NCBI RefSeq assembly: GCF_016909015.1
Contig: NZ_JAFBFA010000001.1
Span: 186,001-250,000, forward strand
Direction of reading: 5' to 3'
Origin: Gracilibacillus alcaliphilus
GTDB lineage: Bacteria > Bacillota > Bacilli > Bacillales > Amphibacillaceae
Length of the DNA stretch: 64,000 nucleotides
Position numbers and translations under genes: made by a program. Numbering within the stretch: the stretch's first letter is position 1; each line of letters opens with the position of its first letter. The notes beneath the pieces were generated by a model. The model saw only the letters and a program-made list of their open reading frames with translations. It had not been told where the DNA came from and ran no database searches. This document shows, one piece after another, positions 52,391-60,940 of this stretch.

Positions 52391-52752
52391 ATCCAATACC
52401 GGCTATTATTAAGCTATTTCAGAAATAAGCTCCGTAGAAAATATGGAGAGCAAGGCAATCGCTGCGGCCAACCGTTTCGCTTTCCGAGGGGCATGCTCTT
52501 CAGCTAACTTTTGCCAAGAAGAGCGCTTGGCAAAAGTTGATCTTCAGATCATGCAAATCTCTGTCTAGTTGTTGACGCTTGTAGCCAGAGAAGGGAATAG
52601 CTGAAGCCATGCCAGGCGGCATAGAAAACACTGTGAAAGTGTCTTTTGCTTGAACAGATGTTGCACTTGTACTCTTGAGTGAAAGTGACTTCTCGCAGCG
52701 GACATCCATCTTGGCTAAAAGGTAAAGGATCAAATGCTCTTCTTGGTTTTTC
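52391..52752 (+). repeat. Intergenic repeat, family C, copy 2 (longest)
   Basis: Long near-identical blocks shared with 472-741. It also holds a perfect 12-bp hairpin AACTTTTGCCAA/TTGGCAAAAGTT after CAGCT. The 58664-58992 copy has a different hairpin, ACTAAAAAAG/CTTTTTTAGT, at the same place. No coding frame. Confidence 0.8.
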
Positions 52753-52847
52753 TTAATACCGTTTCAACAGCAAAAGGGTATTGGTATCTAACGAGAAACG
52801 CCAAGTACGTCTTACATGATGACTCAGCTTAGAAAGGCGGCAGATCA

Positions 52848-53198
52848 TTGAAGCTTGTAACCTATACAAATACTATAGAAAAAGCATTGGCTCAATTAAA
52901 ACAGCAATATTTGACACATAAACGCCCAGATAATCGGCGTGACCCACAATTTTTTGAATTGGTTAAAAAAGAGACAGATCCCCTATTTGAACTAGTGGAT
53001 AAATGGTATATAGAGGCGACAAACTTTGTCAAGAATCGAGATGTCCGTATACACCCACAACAAATTGCTTCGACAGAGGAGAATATCAAATTATTGCTGC
53101 TTCATAGTTTTTACATTGATACACCGAAGTCAAGATATATGGAACTGTACCAATCAGTGCTTTACGTTTTTTCATTGATAAAGAAAGAAGTAGAATAA
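52848..53198 (+). CDS. yppE: YppE family protein (DUF1798)
   Basis: A 116-residue helical, soluble protein matching the YppE/DUF1798 family (YIEATNFVKNRDVRIHPQQI, then LLLHSFYIDTPKSRYMELYQSV). Function unknown. TTG start at 52848 with AAAGGCGG 7 nt upstream. It lies between recU and the cotD-type gene, near its B. subtilis place. Confidence 0.8.
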   Translation: MKLVTYTNTIEKALAQLKQQYLTHKRPDNRRDPQFFELVKKETDPLFELVDKWYIEATNFVKNRDVRIHPQQIASTEENIKLLLLHSFYIDTPKSRYMELYQSVLYVFSLIKKEVE

Positions 53199-53227
53199 AA
53201 TGTCAAAGAAATAGGTCACTGCCTCAG

Positions 53228-53254
53228 ACATTCCTCCACTCATGACATATGCTA
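53228..53254 (+). promoter_or_regulatory. Sigma-K-like promoter of the cotD-type gene
   Basis: AC at 53228-53229, 16 nt, then CATATGCTA (53246-53254), matching the sigma-K pattern AC-N16/17-CATAnnnTA. It fits a late mother-cell coat gene. Confidence 0.5.
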
Positions 53255-53285
53255 GAAGGGAAAGATGAATAAATGAGGTGATCGA

Positions 53286-53531
53286 ATGAGACATTATCGG
53301 CCAAGGATGGGGTGCAGAATACCGGAACAAACAGTAGTACATCCCACTAAATGTAATGTTGTGCATACATGTAGTGAGAACGTAGTAAACCATATTCATC
53401 CGACACACACTACAGTGGTCAATCACCATTTGCCGAATCAGCATTATTTCCCACGTTCTACATCGGCTAATCAGGTAAATATGAACGGTGGTCCGATGGC
53501 GCCACACATGAATGGCTGCCGAAGATGCTAA
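53286..53531 (+). CDS. cotD: CotD-type spore coat protein
   Basis: An 81-residue protein rich in His, Asn, Pro and Cys. It has the CotD hallmarks of CRIPEQTVVHPTKCNVVH, then NHIHPTHTTVVNHH and HYFPRSTS. CotD is an inner-coat protein made in the mother cell. The C-terminal GCRRC resembles the Cys-rich end of CotD. ATG with GAGGTGA upstream and a sigma-K-like promoter. Confidence 0.85.
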   Translation: MRHYRPRMGCRIPEQTVVHPTKCNVVHTCSENVVNHIHPTHTTVVNHHLPNQHYFPRSTSANQVNMNGGPMAPHMNGCRRC

Positions 53532-53701
53532 AACAGTATGGAATGATTTTTCTGAGTTTTGAATGTTGTCAAGAAGCCAGCAACACATAATAGTGAAACA
53601 AAATGAAATGGGTTAGTCTCACAACAAATGGTCATTCTTCAACATCTGTCCCAAAGGAAGTATTTATCTAGCAAGATAAGAAAATGTTATGATGATGGAG
53701 C

Positions 53702-53726
53702 AGGCAAGCCTTAGCTTGCCTTTTTA
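53702..53726 (+). terminator. Intrinsic terminator
   Basis: An 8-bp stem AGGCAAGC/GCTTGCCT, tetraloop, then TTTTT. It lies about 170 nt after cotD and may end its transcript. Confidence 0.85.
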
Positions 53727-54012
53727 CGTGGAAACAGAACAATCTGATATATTTTCCAGTTCGCTGCACTAAAAGGATAAGTCTTTACAAAATCAGCACT
53801 GCACTCATTATACATATCCAACAAGTCCTGATACAGCACCATATCATACTTTCGCCCTATTATTTTTGTGGTAAAAAAGACAGTTTTGTTAGGGAAGGCT
53901 GTATTTATATAAGACAGAGGGCTTACTTTGCTAATCCTTACTAGCCAGTACTAGAATATATTTGCTATTTGTTTTATACTAAGAGAAAGTGGAATGAAGG
54001 CAGGGTTATACA
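53727..54012 (+). other. Intergenic stretch before ypsA
   Basis: No gene or repeat seen. TATACT at 53975-53980 may be a -10 for ypsA, but no fitting -35 is present. Confidence 0.35.
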
Positions 54013-54558
54013 TTGAAGATAATAACCATTTCAGGTAACAAGCCATATGAGTTGAACATTAGAAATGAGAAAGACCCACGCATTCCATTTATCAAGGCAG
54101 CCATTAAGCAAAGGCTGGTAAGTTTAGCAGAAGAAGGACTGGAATGGGTGATTACCACAGGTCAAATGGGAGTAGAGCTTTGGGCGGCAGAGGTTATTGT
54201 TGATTTGAAGCAAGAGTATCCCATTAAATTAGGAATATTTCCGCCTTTTTTGGAATATGAATCTAGATGGCCGGAGATTTATCAGCAGAAATATTTGGAG
54301 ATCACAGAGCAGGCAGATCATTTCCAGCCGTTATATAATGAAACATATCAGGCACCTTATCAATTAATGAACAAAGATTATTGGTTAATTGATAAATCAG
54401 AAGGCGGTGTATTGCTAGTGGATGAAGATTTTCCTGGAACCGTACAATATTTGCTGGAAAAAATGAAAGAAGCGGTGGAACAGGAGCAGTACCAGTTAAT
54501 GTTTATTACTCCAGAAGACTTAGAAGACATCGTTCGAGAACAGCAACTTGATGCATAA
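54013..54558 (+). CDS. ypsA: YpsA, SLOG-superfamily protein (DUF1273)
   Basis: A 181-residue protein matching YpsA, a Rossmann-like SLOG protein implicated in Bacillus/Staphylococcus cell division. Conserved parts are ITISGNKPYEL, EEGLEWVITTGQMGVELWAAE (nucleotide-pocket region) and a PFLEYESRW block. TTG start at 54013. Located just before gpsB, as in B. subtilis. Confidence 0.9.
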   Translation: MKIITISGNKPYELNIRNEKDPRIPFIKAAIKQRLVSLAEEGLEWVITTGQMGVELWAAEVIVDLKQEYPIKLGIFPPFLEYESRWPEIYQQKYLEITEQADHFQPLYNETYQAPYQLMNKDYWLIDKSEGGVLLVDEDFPGTVQYLLEKMKEAVEQEQYQLMFITPEDLEDIVREQQLDA

Positions 54559-54625
54559 GAGATTGTTTCCTTACGCTATCTAAATGAACCCAAAAGAAAT
54601 AGATGGATAAAATGAGGTGGAATGA

Positions 54626-54916
54626 ATGACAAATCAATTAAATGGTAAAGATATTTTAGAGAAAACATTTAAAACTTCTATGAGAGGTTATAATCAAGAA
54701 GAGGTGGACGAGTTTCTTGATCAGATTATACAAGATTACGAATATTTCCAAGATGAACTAACCAGGTTACAACAGGAAAATGACCGCTTAAAGAGAAGTA
54801 CAGAAAATACAAGAGTGCGTCCAACTGCATCGAACCATCAAGTAAACTATGATGTATTAAAACGTCTATCTAATTTAGAGAAGGCCGTGTTTGGCAAGAA
54901 GTTTGAAGAAGAATAA
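54626..54916 (+). CDS. gpsB: Cell division protein GpsB
   Basis: A 96-residue DivIVA-like coiled-coil protein that guides PBP1 (PonA) between septum and side wall. It has the lipid-binding DivIVA start GKDILEKTFKTSMRGYNQEEVDEFLDQ and a C-terminal VLKRLSNLEKAVFG. ATG at 54626 with GAGGTGG. Its client gene ponA lies 4 kb away. Confidence 0.97.
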   Translation: MTNQLNGKDILEKTFKTSMRGYNQEEVDEFLDQIIQDYEYFQDELTRLQQENDRLKRSTENTRVRPTASNHQVNYDVLKRLSNLEKAVFGKKFEEE

Positions 54917-54936
54917 ATGATTAACTTTGTTTTCCA

Positions 54937-54964
54937 TTGACTATTGGCGTATTCATGATAAAAT
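54937..54964 (+). promoter_or_regulatory. Sigma-A promoter of rnpB
   Basis: TTGACT (54937-54942), 16-nt spacer, TAAAAT (54959-54964). Confidence 0.55.
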
Positions 54965-54980
54965 GATAGAGGCTTTAAAT

Positions 54981-55399
54981 CATGAATGAATGTCGATGTA
55001 ATCGCTGTGCAGCCTTCATTGGATGTGCAGAGGAAAGTCCATGCTCACACAGGCTGAGATGTCTGTAGTGTTCGTGCTTGACGAAATCATAAGTCAAGGT
55101 AACTATCAAATGATGGTTAACGGCAGGGAAAACACCTACGTCTGTTTAGATATGGTGTGAATACCTTGAAAGTGCCACAGTGACGTAGCTAAATAGGAAA
55201 CGATTTAGGTGGAACGAGGTAAACCCCTCGAGTGAGCAACCCAAATATTGGTAGGGGCATCCTTTAGTAGGGAATTCAACCGAACGAGGGACGAGCAGTT
55301 TCTGTTCGTAGACAGATGATTACACCTTTTGTACGAGGCTGACCACCGTTTGCAGTACATAAAAGGACAGAACATGGCTTACGAAACATTCATTCGGTC
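54981..55399 (+). ncRNA. rnpB: RNase P RNA, class B
   Basis: The ribozyme component that matures tRNA 5' ends. The class B landmarks are GTAATCGCTG near the start, GAGGAAAGTCCATGCTC, GTAGTGTTCGTGC, CTTGAAAGTGCCACAGTGACG, GGTAAACCCCTCGAG and ACATGGCTTACG. Helix P1 is formed by GAATGAATGT (54984-54993) and ACATTCATTC (55386-55395). Ends are estimated from P1 to within a few nt. Confidence 0.96.
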
Positions 55400-55413
55400 T
55401 TTGTATATCCATA

Positions 55414-55449
55414 AAAACCCCTTTTTCTATATGCGAAAAGGGGTTTTGT
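55414..55449 (+). terminator. Terminator of rnpB
   Basis: A perfect 12-bp stem AAAACCCCTTTT/AAAAGGGGTTTT, 10-nt loop. Confidence 0.9.
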
Positions 55450-55623
55450 TATAGAGTGGCACCCTAAATTTTTACAAGTCATATAAGAGTTGGCATAAAG
55501 TAGACTAATCTAAGTGTTAGCGACCGTAATTCTCTTTTGGAACTGTAATCAAGTCTGAAAATAGAAGGCTTAAGGAAGCTTGCACCGAGGTACAAACTGA
55601 CCAGCCAGGAAGGACAGGATAAG

Positions 55624-56757
55624 ATGACAAATAAAGTAACATTAATTGCAACAGCTGCAATGGGATTAGAGGCGATCGTTGCCAAAGAAATTCGTGAGCT
55701 CGGCTATGGAGAAGTAACTGTAGAAAACGGAAAAGTGATATTTGAAGCAGATATTCGTGCTATTCCGCGTTGTAACCTGTGGTTACGCACGGCAGATCGT
55801 TTGAAATTGCAGGTAGGTGAATTTCATGCTTATAGTTATGACGAATTATTTGAGCAGACCAAGGCTTTACCATGGGAACAATTTATTCCGGAGGATGGCA
55901 GTTTTCCAGTAACGGGGAAGTCCCACAAGTCAAAATTATACAGTGTACCGGATTGTCAATCGATTGTAAAGAAGGCCATTGTTGAGAAATTAAAACAAAA
56001 ACATGGCATTGCTAGCTGGCTACAAGAAACAGGGGCCACTTATAAGATTGAGGTGGCTTTACTGAAAGATAAAGTCTCCTTAACAATCGATACATCTGGT
56101 GCTGGTTTACATAAACGTGGTTATCGTGTGAATCAGGGGGAGGCACCACTGAAAGAAACACTTGCCGCAGCCTTGGTAAAGCTAACAAATTGGCGCTATG
56201 ATGAGCCATTTTATGACCTATTCTGTGGATCAGGTACGATTCCAATTGAAGCAGCCCTTATTGGCCAAAATATTGCGCCTGGCTTTAATCGTTCCTTTGC
56301 TGCTGAAGAATGGGGATTTATTCCGTCTAGTCTTTGGGATCAGTCTCTAGAAGAGGCAGAGGATCTGGCTGAGTATGATAAGCAACTAACCATTTTTGGT
56401 TCGGATTTAAATCCGAAAATGACAGAGATATCACGAGAGAATGCCTTAGAAGCAGGCTTAGCCGATTTAATAGAGTGGAAGCAAATGCAGGCAACTGATT
56501 TTCATTCCAAGCTGGAAGGTGGTTATATTGTAAGTAACCCTCCATATGGTGAACGAATAGGGGATAAGCAGCAAGTAGAGGCAATGTATACTGAACTTGG
56601 CAAGGTATTAAAAGACTACCCAACTTGGAATATCTATATCTTAACGGCCAATGAACAATTTGAGCAATTATTTGGCAGAAAGGCCTCGAAAAAACGCAAG
56701 CTGTTCAATGCCTTTATCAGAACAGATTATTATCAATATTTTGGTCAAAGAAAATAG
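55624..56757 (+). CDS. ypsC: THUMP-domain class I RNA methyltransferase (RlmL-like, YpsC)
   Basis: A 377-residue SAM-dependent RNA methyltransferase. The N-terminal THUMP region (about 1-155) is followed by a Rossmann domain with YDLFCGSGTIPIEAALIG and the N6/N2-adenine/guanine-type catalytic motif SNPPYGERIG. It corresponds to the m2G part of RlmL. The exact rRNA target is not shown here. ATG at 55624. Follows rnpB as in B. subtilis. Confidence 0.92.
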   Translation: MTNKVTLIATAAMGLEAIVAKEIRELGYGEVTVENGKVIFEADIRAIPRCNLWLRTADRLKLQVGEFHAYSYDELFEQTKALPWEQFIPEDGSFPVTGKSHKSKLYSVPDCQSIVKKAIVEKLKQKHGIASWLQETGATYKIEVALLKDKVSLTIDTSGAGLHKRGYRVNQGEAPLKETLAAALVKLTNWRYDEPFYDLFCGSGTIPIEAALIGQNIAPGFNRSFAAEEWGFIPSSLWDQSLEEAEDLAEYDKQLTIFGSDLNPKMTEISRENALEAGLADLIEWKQMQATDFHSKLEGGYIVSNPPYGERIGDKQQVEAMYTELGKVLKDYPTWNIYILTANEQFEQLFGRKASKKRKLFNAFIRTDYYQYFGQRK

Positions 56758-56937
56758 CTGTGTAGAAAAAATAAACCGATATTTTCAGCAATGGGGATTA
56801 ATTTTTCGCTAGGAATGATATCTACCTTACTACAGATGAGGATTGTACCATGATAAATAATGAAACGTTATAAACAAAAGGCGTTCATTCATCTTTTATT
56901 TCTGTTGAGGAAGCAGCGCTAAGTAACATAATCAAGG

Positions 56938-56983
56938 CCTGCCACCGATTGAGGATGCTGATTCTCTATGGATGGCAGGTTTG
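56938..56983 (+). terminator. Possible terminator after ypsC
   Basis: CCTGCCA/TGGCAGG (7 bp) with a 28-nt loop and TTTGT after it. Moderate support. Confidence 0.5.
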
Positions 56984-57016
56984 TAATAAAACCAATCAAG
57001 AAAAAGAGGGATTATC

Positions 57017-57292
57017 TTGAAAGACAGTGAGAGGTTAGCCTATTTTTTAGAACATTTATGGTCCAAGGGTTTTAAGCTGACAGATGACGAGGTACAGTTC
57101 ATTTATTTTGGTCATAAATATACGAATGCCACAGTAGACCATGTGAAGCTAGCAGTTATGTTTACGCTACAATTGCAATTATCTTTTAATAGAAGTTTTT
57201 ATATCAGCTTATTAGAACTGTTTTATCAGCATGAAGTTGTTCATGAAGAGCAAGCTCTTTCATTACTCCGGCAAAAAGGCTTGATCGAATAA
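57017..57292 (+). CDS. Small hypothetical protein, 91 residues
   Basis: A helical, soluble protein (YFLEHLWSKGFKLTDDEVQFIYFGHKYTNA, then a hydrophobic helix). It resembles a short Bacillaceae-only family (possibly DUF6123, uncertain). No catalytic motif. TTG start with AGAGGGAT upstream. Convergent with the RNase H-like gene, 2 nt apart. Confidence 0.65.
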   Translation: MKDSERLAYFLEHLWSKGFKLTDDEVQFIYFGHKYTNATVDHVKLAVMFTLQLQLSFNRSFYISLLELFYQHEVVHEEQALSLLRQKGLIE

Positions 57293-57294
57293 CT

Positions 57295-57687
57295 CTAAGT
57301 TCGTTTGGCTAGTCCAGCACGAGCCAGCATGTCTGCATGCTTGTTTTGTTTGTCTGAAATCCATTTAAAAAATACATAAGGAAAAGAAGCACTTATTTCA
57401 TTGATTTGTTCTAAATACGGTAAAAAGAACTTATTTTTGGTGTGGTTTTTCTCCATCGTTTCCACGACTACCTTAGAATCTGTTCGACAGGAGATAATTT
57501 CACCAGGAAATTGCTGCTGACATAGTTGTAATGCTTGCAGCACCGCAATAAATTCTGCTTCATGATTGGTGTATTCCCCAATATAATGCGATTCTTCTAT
57601 CTGATGGCTGTCCTGCTTTAGATAAATCCCGATACCGCTTGGTCCGGGATTTCCTTTGGTAGCTGCATCTGTGTATACTTCAATCAT
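57295..57687 (-). CDS. RNase HI-like protein (YpeP/YpdQ type)
   Basis: A 130-residue short RNase HI-fold protein. All four acidic residues of the DEDD site are present: D7 in YTDAATKGNPGPSG, E45 in HEAEF, D70 in RTDSK and D119 in NKHADML. It may therefore be active on RNA:DNA hybrids, although some Bacillus relatives are inactive. ATG on the minus strand with GAGGT upstream. It follows the vut gene by 10 nt and is probably co-transcribed. Confidence 0.85.
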   Translation of the reverse strand: MIEVYTDAATKGNPGPSGIGIYLKQDSHQIEESHYIGEYTNHEAEFIAVLQALQLCQQQFPGEIISCRTDSKVVVETMEKNHTKNKFFLPYLEQINEISASFPYVFFKWISDKQNKHADMLARAGLAKRT

Positions 57688-57697
57688 TTGTTATACC

Positions 57698-58405
57698 TCA
57701 CATCTTATCTGCTTTTGTCTGCATTCGTTTAGCTATATAAATAAATGGTGTATTCATAGCCGCCACAATAAATTTAATTACATAGGTTGAAATAAAGATA
57801 CTGATCCAAATTTCGAAACTGTGTACGTTATAAAAAGCGATCGAACAGAAAATAAAGGTGTCGAGCAGCTGACTAATCATCGTACTGCCATTACTTCGCA
57901 CCCAAATATATTTGGTATCAGGAAGGAGACCTTTGATCCGTCGATAAATCCACACATTTAGGTATTGACTGCATAAATAGGCAACCATACTGCCTATCGC
58001 GATATTAGGAATCAGTTCAAAAATGGTTTCAAGCGAGCCTTGTGCAAAGTCTTCTGCATGTGGTTCAAACCTTAATACAACCTGCATCAAAACCATCATC
58101 ACTAATAAAGAGAAGAACCCCATCCATACCGCTTTTTTGGCCGTTTTCTTTCCATAATTCTCATTTAGGATATCTGTAGCCAGGAAAATACTCCCAAAGG
58201 TGATATTGCCAAGGGTGGCTACTACTCCAACCAATTCTACGGTTTTTAATACTTGGATGTTGGCAATCACCGTTGCCATCCCAATCCACACAAATAATCC
58301 TGCTTTGCCAAAGAAGCGATAGGCAATCAACAAGAAGATGTAATGTATAATAGCAAAGCATATCCAAATTAATTCATTAGGCAATATTGACTCCAACCTT
58401 TCCAT
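57698..58405 (-). CDS. Queuosine-precursor transporter of the VUT family (YpdP/YhhQ-like)
   Basis: A 235-residue membrane protein with about six spans. It carries the VUT signatures FLATDILNENYG, SQLLDTFIF and YVIKFIVAAMNTPFIY. Family members import queuosine precursors (preQ0/preQ1). No preQ1 riboswitch is seen upstream. A CAGAG/CTCTG hairpin lies about 30 nt before the start on the minus strand. Confidence 0.85.
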   Translation of the reverse strand: MERLESILPNELIWICFAIIHYIFLLIAYRFFGKAGLFVWIGMATVIANIQVLKTVELVGVVATLGNITFGSIFLATDILNENYGKKTAKKAVWMGFFSLLVMMVLMQVVLRFEPHAEDFAQGSLETIFELIPNIAIGSMVAYLCSQYLNVWIYRRIKGLLPDTKYIWVRSNGSTMISQLLDTFIFCSIAFYNVHSFEIWISIFISTYVIKFIVAAMNTPFIYIAKRMQTKADKM

Positions 58406-58663
58406 TATTCGTACTGATAAGTTAAGCTTACAATCAGAGGGAAAAGAATTCTCTGCTGTTGAAAGTTGTACTTGATCATTTAATTAAATTACCATATTGC
58501 GATAAATGGTGCAAATTTGATTGCTTTTGAGAGGGAAGACTAAGTAAGTGTCAGGAGAGAGGTGAAGTATATCGTTAGAAACCACATGCATGCTTCTCTC
58601 CATGCATAAATGTAAGCTGCATATGCAGAATATGTAAATTAGCTATGTCTAAATGTTGACCTA

Positions 58664-58992
58664 AAAGGAGTGCAAGCCTCGCTCCGGCCAACCGCTTCGC
58701 TTTCCATGGGGACGGCCTCAGCTAACTAAAAAAGAAAACCGCTTTTTTAGTGGATCTTTAGCTCGTCCTGTTCCCATAGGAGTCTGCGCAGTTGGCCTGC
58801 GCTATCGTCTAGTTTTACACTTTATGCAAGAAGTAGGCTCATGATGGATAAACCCCATGTGCTAGCAGTTTTAATCATTGTATCACTGTTCCCTAGCATA
58901 GGAAATAGGCGGAGACTCCTGCAGGGATAACGCAGTGCGAAGACCCCACAGGAATTCAAGCCTGCGGAAAGCGCAGCTTATTTCCGAAGCGT
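58664..58992 (+). repeat. Intergenic repeat, family C, copy 4
   Basis: Two GC-rich blocks. The left one has CGGCCAACCGCTTCGCTTTC and the hairpin ACTAAAAAAG/CTTTTTTAGT. The right one has GGCGGAGACTCCTGCAGGGA and AGCCTGCGGAAAGCGCAGC, a repeat type I have seen widely in Bacillaceae genomes. No coding frame. Confidence 0.7.
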
Positions 58993-59147
58993 TGCCCAGC
59001 ACATACCAACATTCAAAATCACCCTATAGATAATGCAGAATATGTAAAGTGACTGGCTTTTTGCTTATGACTGATTGAAGGGGGTTAAAGGTCAGTTATC
59101 TAGCGGTTTTTTCATGAGGATATTTTATGGTATCTGGGGATTATATG

Positions 59148-59180
59148 TACAAGAAAAGGCGATGTTTTCACATCGCCTTT
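59148..59180 (-). terminator. Terminator of the cold-shock gene
   Basis: On the minus strand, stem AAAGGCGATG/CATCGCCTTT with a 6-nt loop is followed by TCTTG. A strong stem just after the stop. Confidence 0.85.
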
Positions 59181-59190
59181 GTATCATCGA

Positions 59191-59391
59191 TTATTTTTTT
59201 TCAACGTTGGCAGCTTGAGGGCCGCGTTCACCTTCGACAATTTCGAAAGTTACTTCCTGACCTTCTTCTAATGTTTTAAAACCTTCTTGTTGGATAGCGG
59301 AATAATGTACAAACACATCGTTTCCTTCCTCCAATTGGATGAAACCGTAACCTTTTTCTGCGTTAAACCATTTTACTGTACCATTTTCCAT
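59191..59391 (-). CDS. cspD: Cold-shock protein
   Basis: A 66-residue CSD protein and RNA chaperone. RNP1 is KGYGFIQL and RNP2 is VFVHYSAI. The C-terminus GERGPQAANVEKK fits the Bacillus CspB/C/D set. ATG with TAGGAGGAAG upstream on the minus strand. It has its own strong promoter and a leader of about 160 nt. The paralogue letter is a guess. Confidence 0.9.
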   Translation of the reverse strand: MENGTVKWFNAEKGYGFIQLEEGNDVFVHYSAIQQEGFKTLEEGQEVTFEIVEGERGPQAANVEKK

Positions 59392-59557
59392 GTAATCTTC
59401 CTCCTAAAGCTTTTCACGCAAATAACGTGGTAATACAAACAAGATTGGGCAAAAAATGAAAAAGGCAGCTGCTAGAGAAGTGTAGGATCACTATTCCACT
59501 CCTTCTTCTAGAAGCCACCTAATAATAATGAACCCAAATTCTTCTTTGCTTGAATAC

Positions 59558-59586
59558 ACTATAGCTTATTTTTCCAGTGGCGTCAA
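59558..59586 (-). promoter_or_regulatory. Sigma-A promoter of the cold-shock gene
   Basis: On the minus strand, TTGACG (59586-59581), a 17-nt spacer, TATAGT (59563-59558). The transcript would carry a leader of about 160 nt, as cold-shock mRNAs often do. Confidence 0.7.
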
Positions 59587-59693
59587 GAGTATCATCGGCA
59601 AAAAAATCCTTTATTTATAAGTAAGAAAACGCTTATCTTTAGATAATAATTTGATTTATAATTGGAAAAAACCACAAAAATTATAGAAAAGAC

Positions 59694-59722
59694 TTGAAAT
59701 CGCTTACGGAATGTTTTATAGT
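59694..59722 (+). promoter_or_regulatory. Sigma-A promoter of the LacI-family regulator
   Basis: TTGAAA (59694-59699), 17 nt, TATAGT (59717-59722). The operator at 59722-59743 abuts the -10. Confidence 0.65.
59695..59708 (+). promoter_or_regulatory. Possible cre site (CcpA)
   Basis: TGAAATCGCTTACG matches the cre pattern TGWnAnCGnTnWCA at all fixed positions but the last. It overlaps the -35, which would suit catabolite repression. Confidence 0.4.
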
Positions 59723-59743
59723 TAATTCAAACGTTTCAATAAA
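59722..59743 (+). promoter_or_regulatory. LacI-type operator, imperfect, upstream of the regulator
   Basis: A palindrome around CAAACGTTTCAA with 9 of 11 half-site positions matching. It is almost the same sequence as the perfect palindrome at 60879-60900, just after the -10, and suggests autorepression. Confidence 0.6.
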
Positions 59744-59774
59744 CTTTAAAGAGAGTATCAAAAGGGGAAAAAAT

Positions 59775-60743
59775 ATGCCTACATTAAAAGATGTTGCTAA
59801 GAAAGCTAATGTAAGTATTTCAACAGTCTCTTATGTCATCAACGGAAGTAAGCTTATTTCCAAAGGGACAAGAGAGAAAGTGTTACAAGCCGCCCGTGAT
59901 CTTGGTTATCATCCAAATGGTAATGCCAAGAATTTGAAAAAGAACAAGAGTGAAATTATTGGATTATTCCTAAGTGGATTTAAAGGGCCGTTCTTTAACG
60001 AGATGTTGGAAGGTATTCAAAATGAAGTGGAGAAAAATGGCTATGAGATGGTGGTTTGCGCTTCTGCAGATATGCACCGTCTGTTGAAGGAACGTTATGT
60101 TGGCGGTGCCATTATTTTAAATTATCATATTGATAATGATTTATTGCATGTCTTAGCAAGTGAGAAGTATCCATTTGTTGTGCTGGACCGTGAAATTGAT
60201 AATCCTCATATCGAGCAGATCCTTTTGCCAAATAAGCAAGGAATTGAGCAGTCAGTGGATCATTTGATTCAACGAGGACATCGACGAATTGGTTTTATAG
60301 CTGGCGGACAGCAATCTTTCGATGGAGAAAAACGTTTGGAAGGTTTTCAAGAGTCGATGGAGCAACGCGGTTTAGTGGTTTCTCCAAAAGATATTATTCG
60401 AGCAGACTTTACTGAAGTAAGTGGTTTGTTGACGATGAAGGAATATTTAAAGCAAGAAGCAGACTATCCGACAGCCTTTATTTCTGCCAATGATGAGATG
60501 GCAATGGGTGCGATTAAAGCCGTACAACAAAAAGGTATGCAAGTACCAAATGATATAGCATTTGTAGGGTTTGATAATATTGAGATAGCTAAATATTTCC
60601 AACCAGCGTTATCAACCGTACAGGTCAACCAAAAAGAATGGGGGGCTGTAGCCGCCAAAATGTTATTTGACAAGATAAATAAGACAGATTTTAATAAACA
60701 AACATCGATTCCAATTGAATTTATTGAGAGGGAATCTTCATAA
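59775..60743 (+). CDS. LacI-family transcriptional regulator
   Basis: A 322-residue regulator. The N-terminal helix-turn-helix and hinge helix are at about 3-60 (LKDVAKKANVSISTVSYVING), followed by a periplasmic-binding-type effector domain (GLFLSGFKGPFFNEMLEGI; FISANDEMAMGAI; DIAFVGFDNIEIAKYFQPALSTV). ATG at 59775 with AAAGGGG. It sits directly before a sugar ABC binding-protein gene and shares an operator with it, so it probably represses this uptake locus. Effector sugar unknown. Confidence 0.92.
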   Translation: MPTLKDVAKKANVSISTVSYVINGSKLISKGTREKVLQAARDLGYHPNGNAKNLKKNKSEIIGLFLSGFKGPFFNEMLEGIQNEVEKNGYEMVVCASADMHRLLKERYVGGAIILNYHIDNDLLHVLASEKYPFVVLDREIDNPHIEQILLPNKQGIEQSVDHLIQRGHRRIGFIAGGQQSFDGEKRLEGFQESMEQRGLVVSPKDIIRADFTEVSGLLTMKEYLKQEADYPTAFISANDEMAMGAIKAVQQKGMQVPNDIAFVGFDNIEIAKYFQPALSTVQVNQKEWGAVAAKMLFDKINKTDFNKQTSIPIEFIERESS

Positions 60744-60848
60744 CATTCATGCTTCATCCTTAGATCTGCATCGATTTAAGGGTGAATGGGCAACTTTATG
60801 TAAGCGGATTCTTGAGAGGCGATGGACAGCACATATTGGTGGTGAATC

Positions 60849-60870
60849 AGTGATAAAAATCACCATTTTA
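60849..60870 (+). terminator. Possible weak terminator after the regulator
   Basis: GTGAT/ATCAC around AAAA, then CATTTTATTT. Weak. Confidence 0.3.
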
Positions 60871-60878
60871 TTTGGTAG

Positions 60879-60900
60879 TTTATTGAAACGTTTCAATAAA
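60879..60900 (+). promoter_or_regulatory. LacI-type operator, perfect 22-bp palindrome
   Basis: TTATTGAAACGTTTCAATAA plus one matching base at each end. It lies 41 nt before the binding-protein start and is the likely binding site of the adjacent LacI-family regulator. Confidence 0.75.
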
Positions 60901-60940
60901 GATAAAAGTTAGTTTAAAAATAACAAAGGAGTGTATCAAC

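Noticed and set aside
58406..58500. preQ1 riboswitch upstream of the VUT transporter (minus strand)
   Set aside because: A CAGAG/CTCTG hairpin is there, but the preQ1-I loop and A-rich tail are not.
60715..60912. 65-codon frame between the LacI regulator and the binding protein
   Set aside because: It overlaps the end of the regulator and runs through the operator; no family match.
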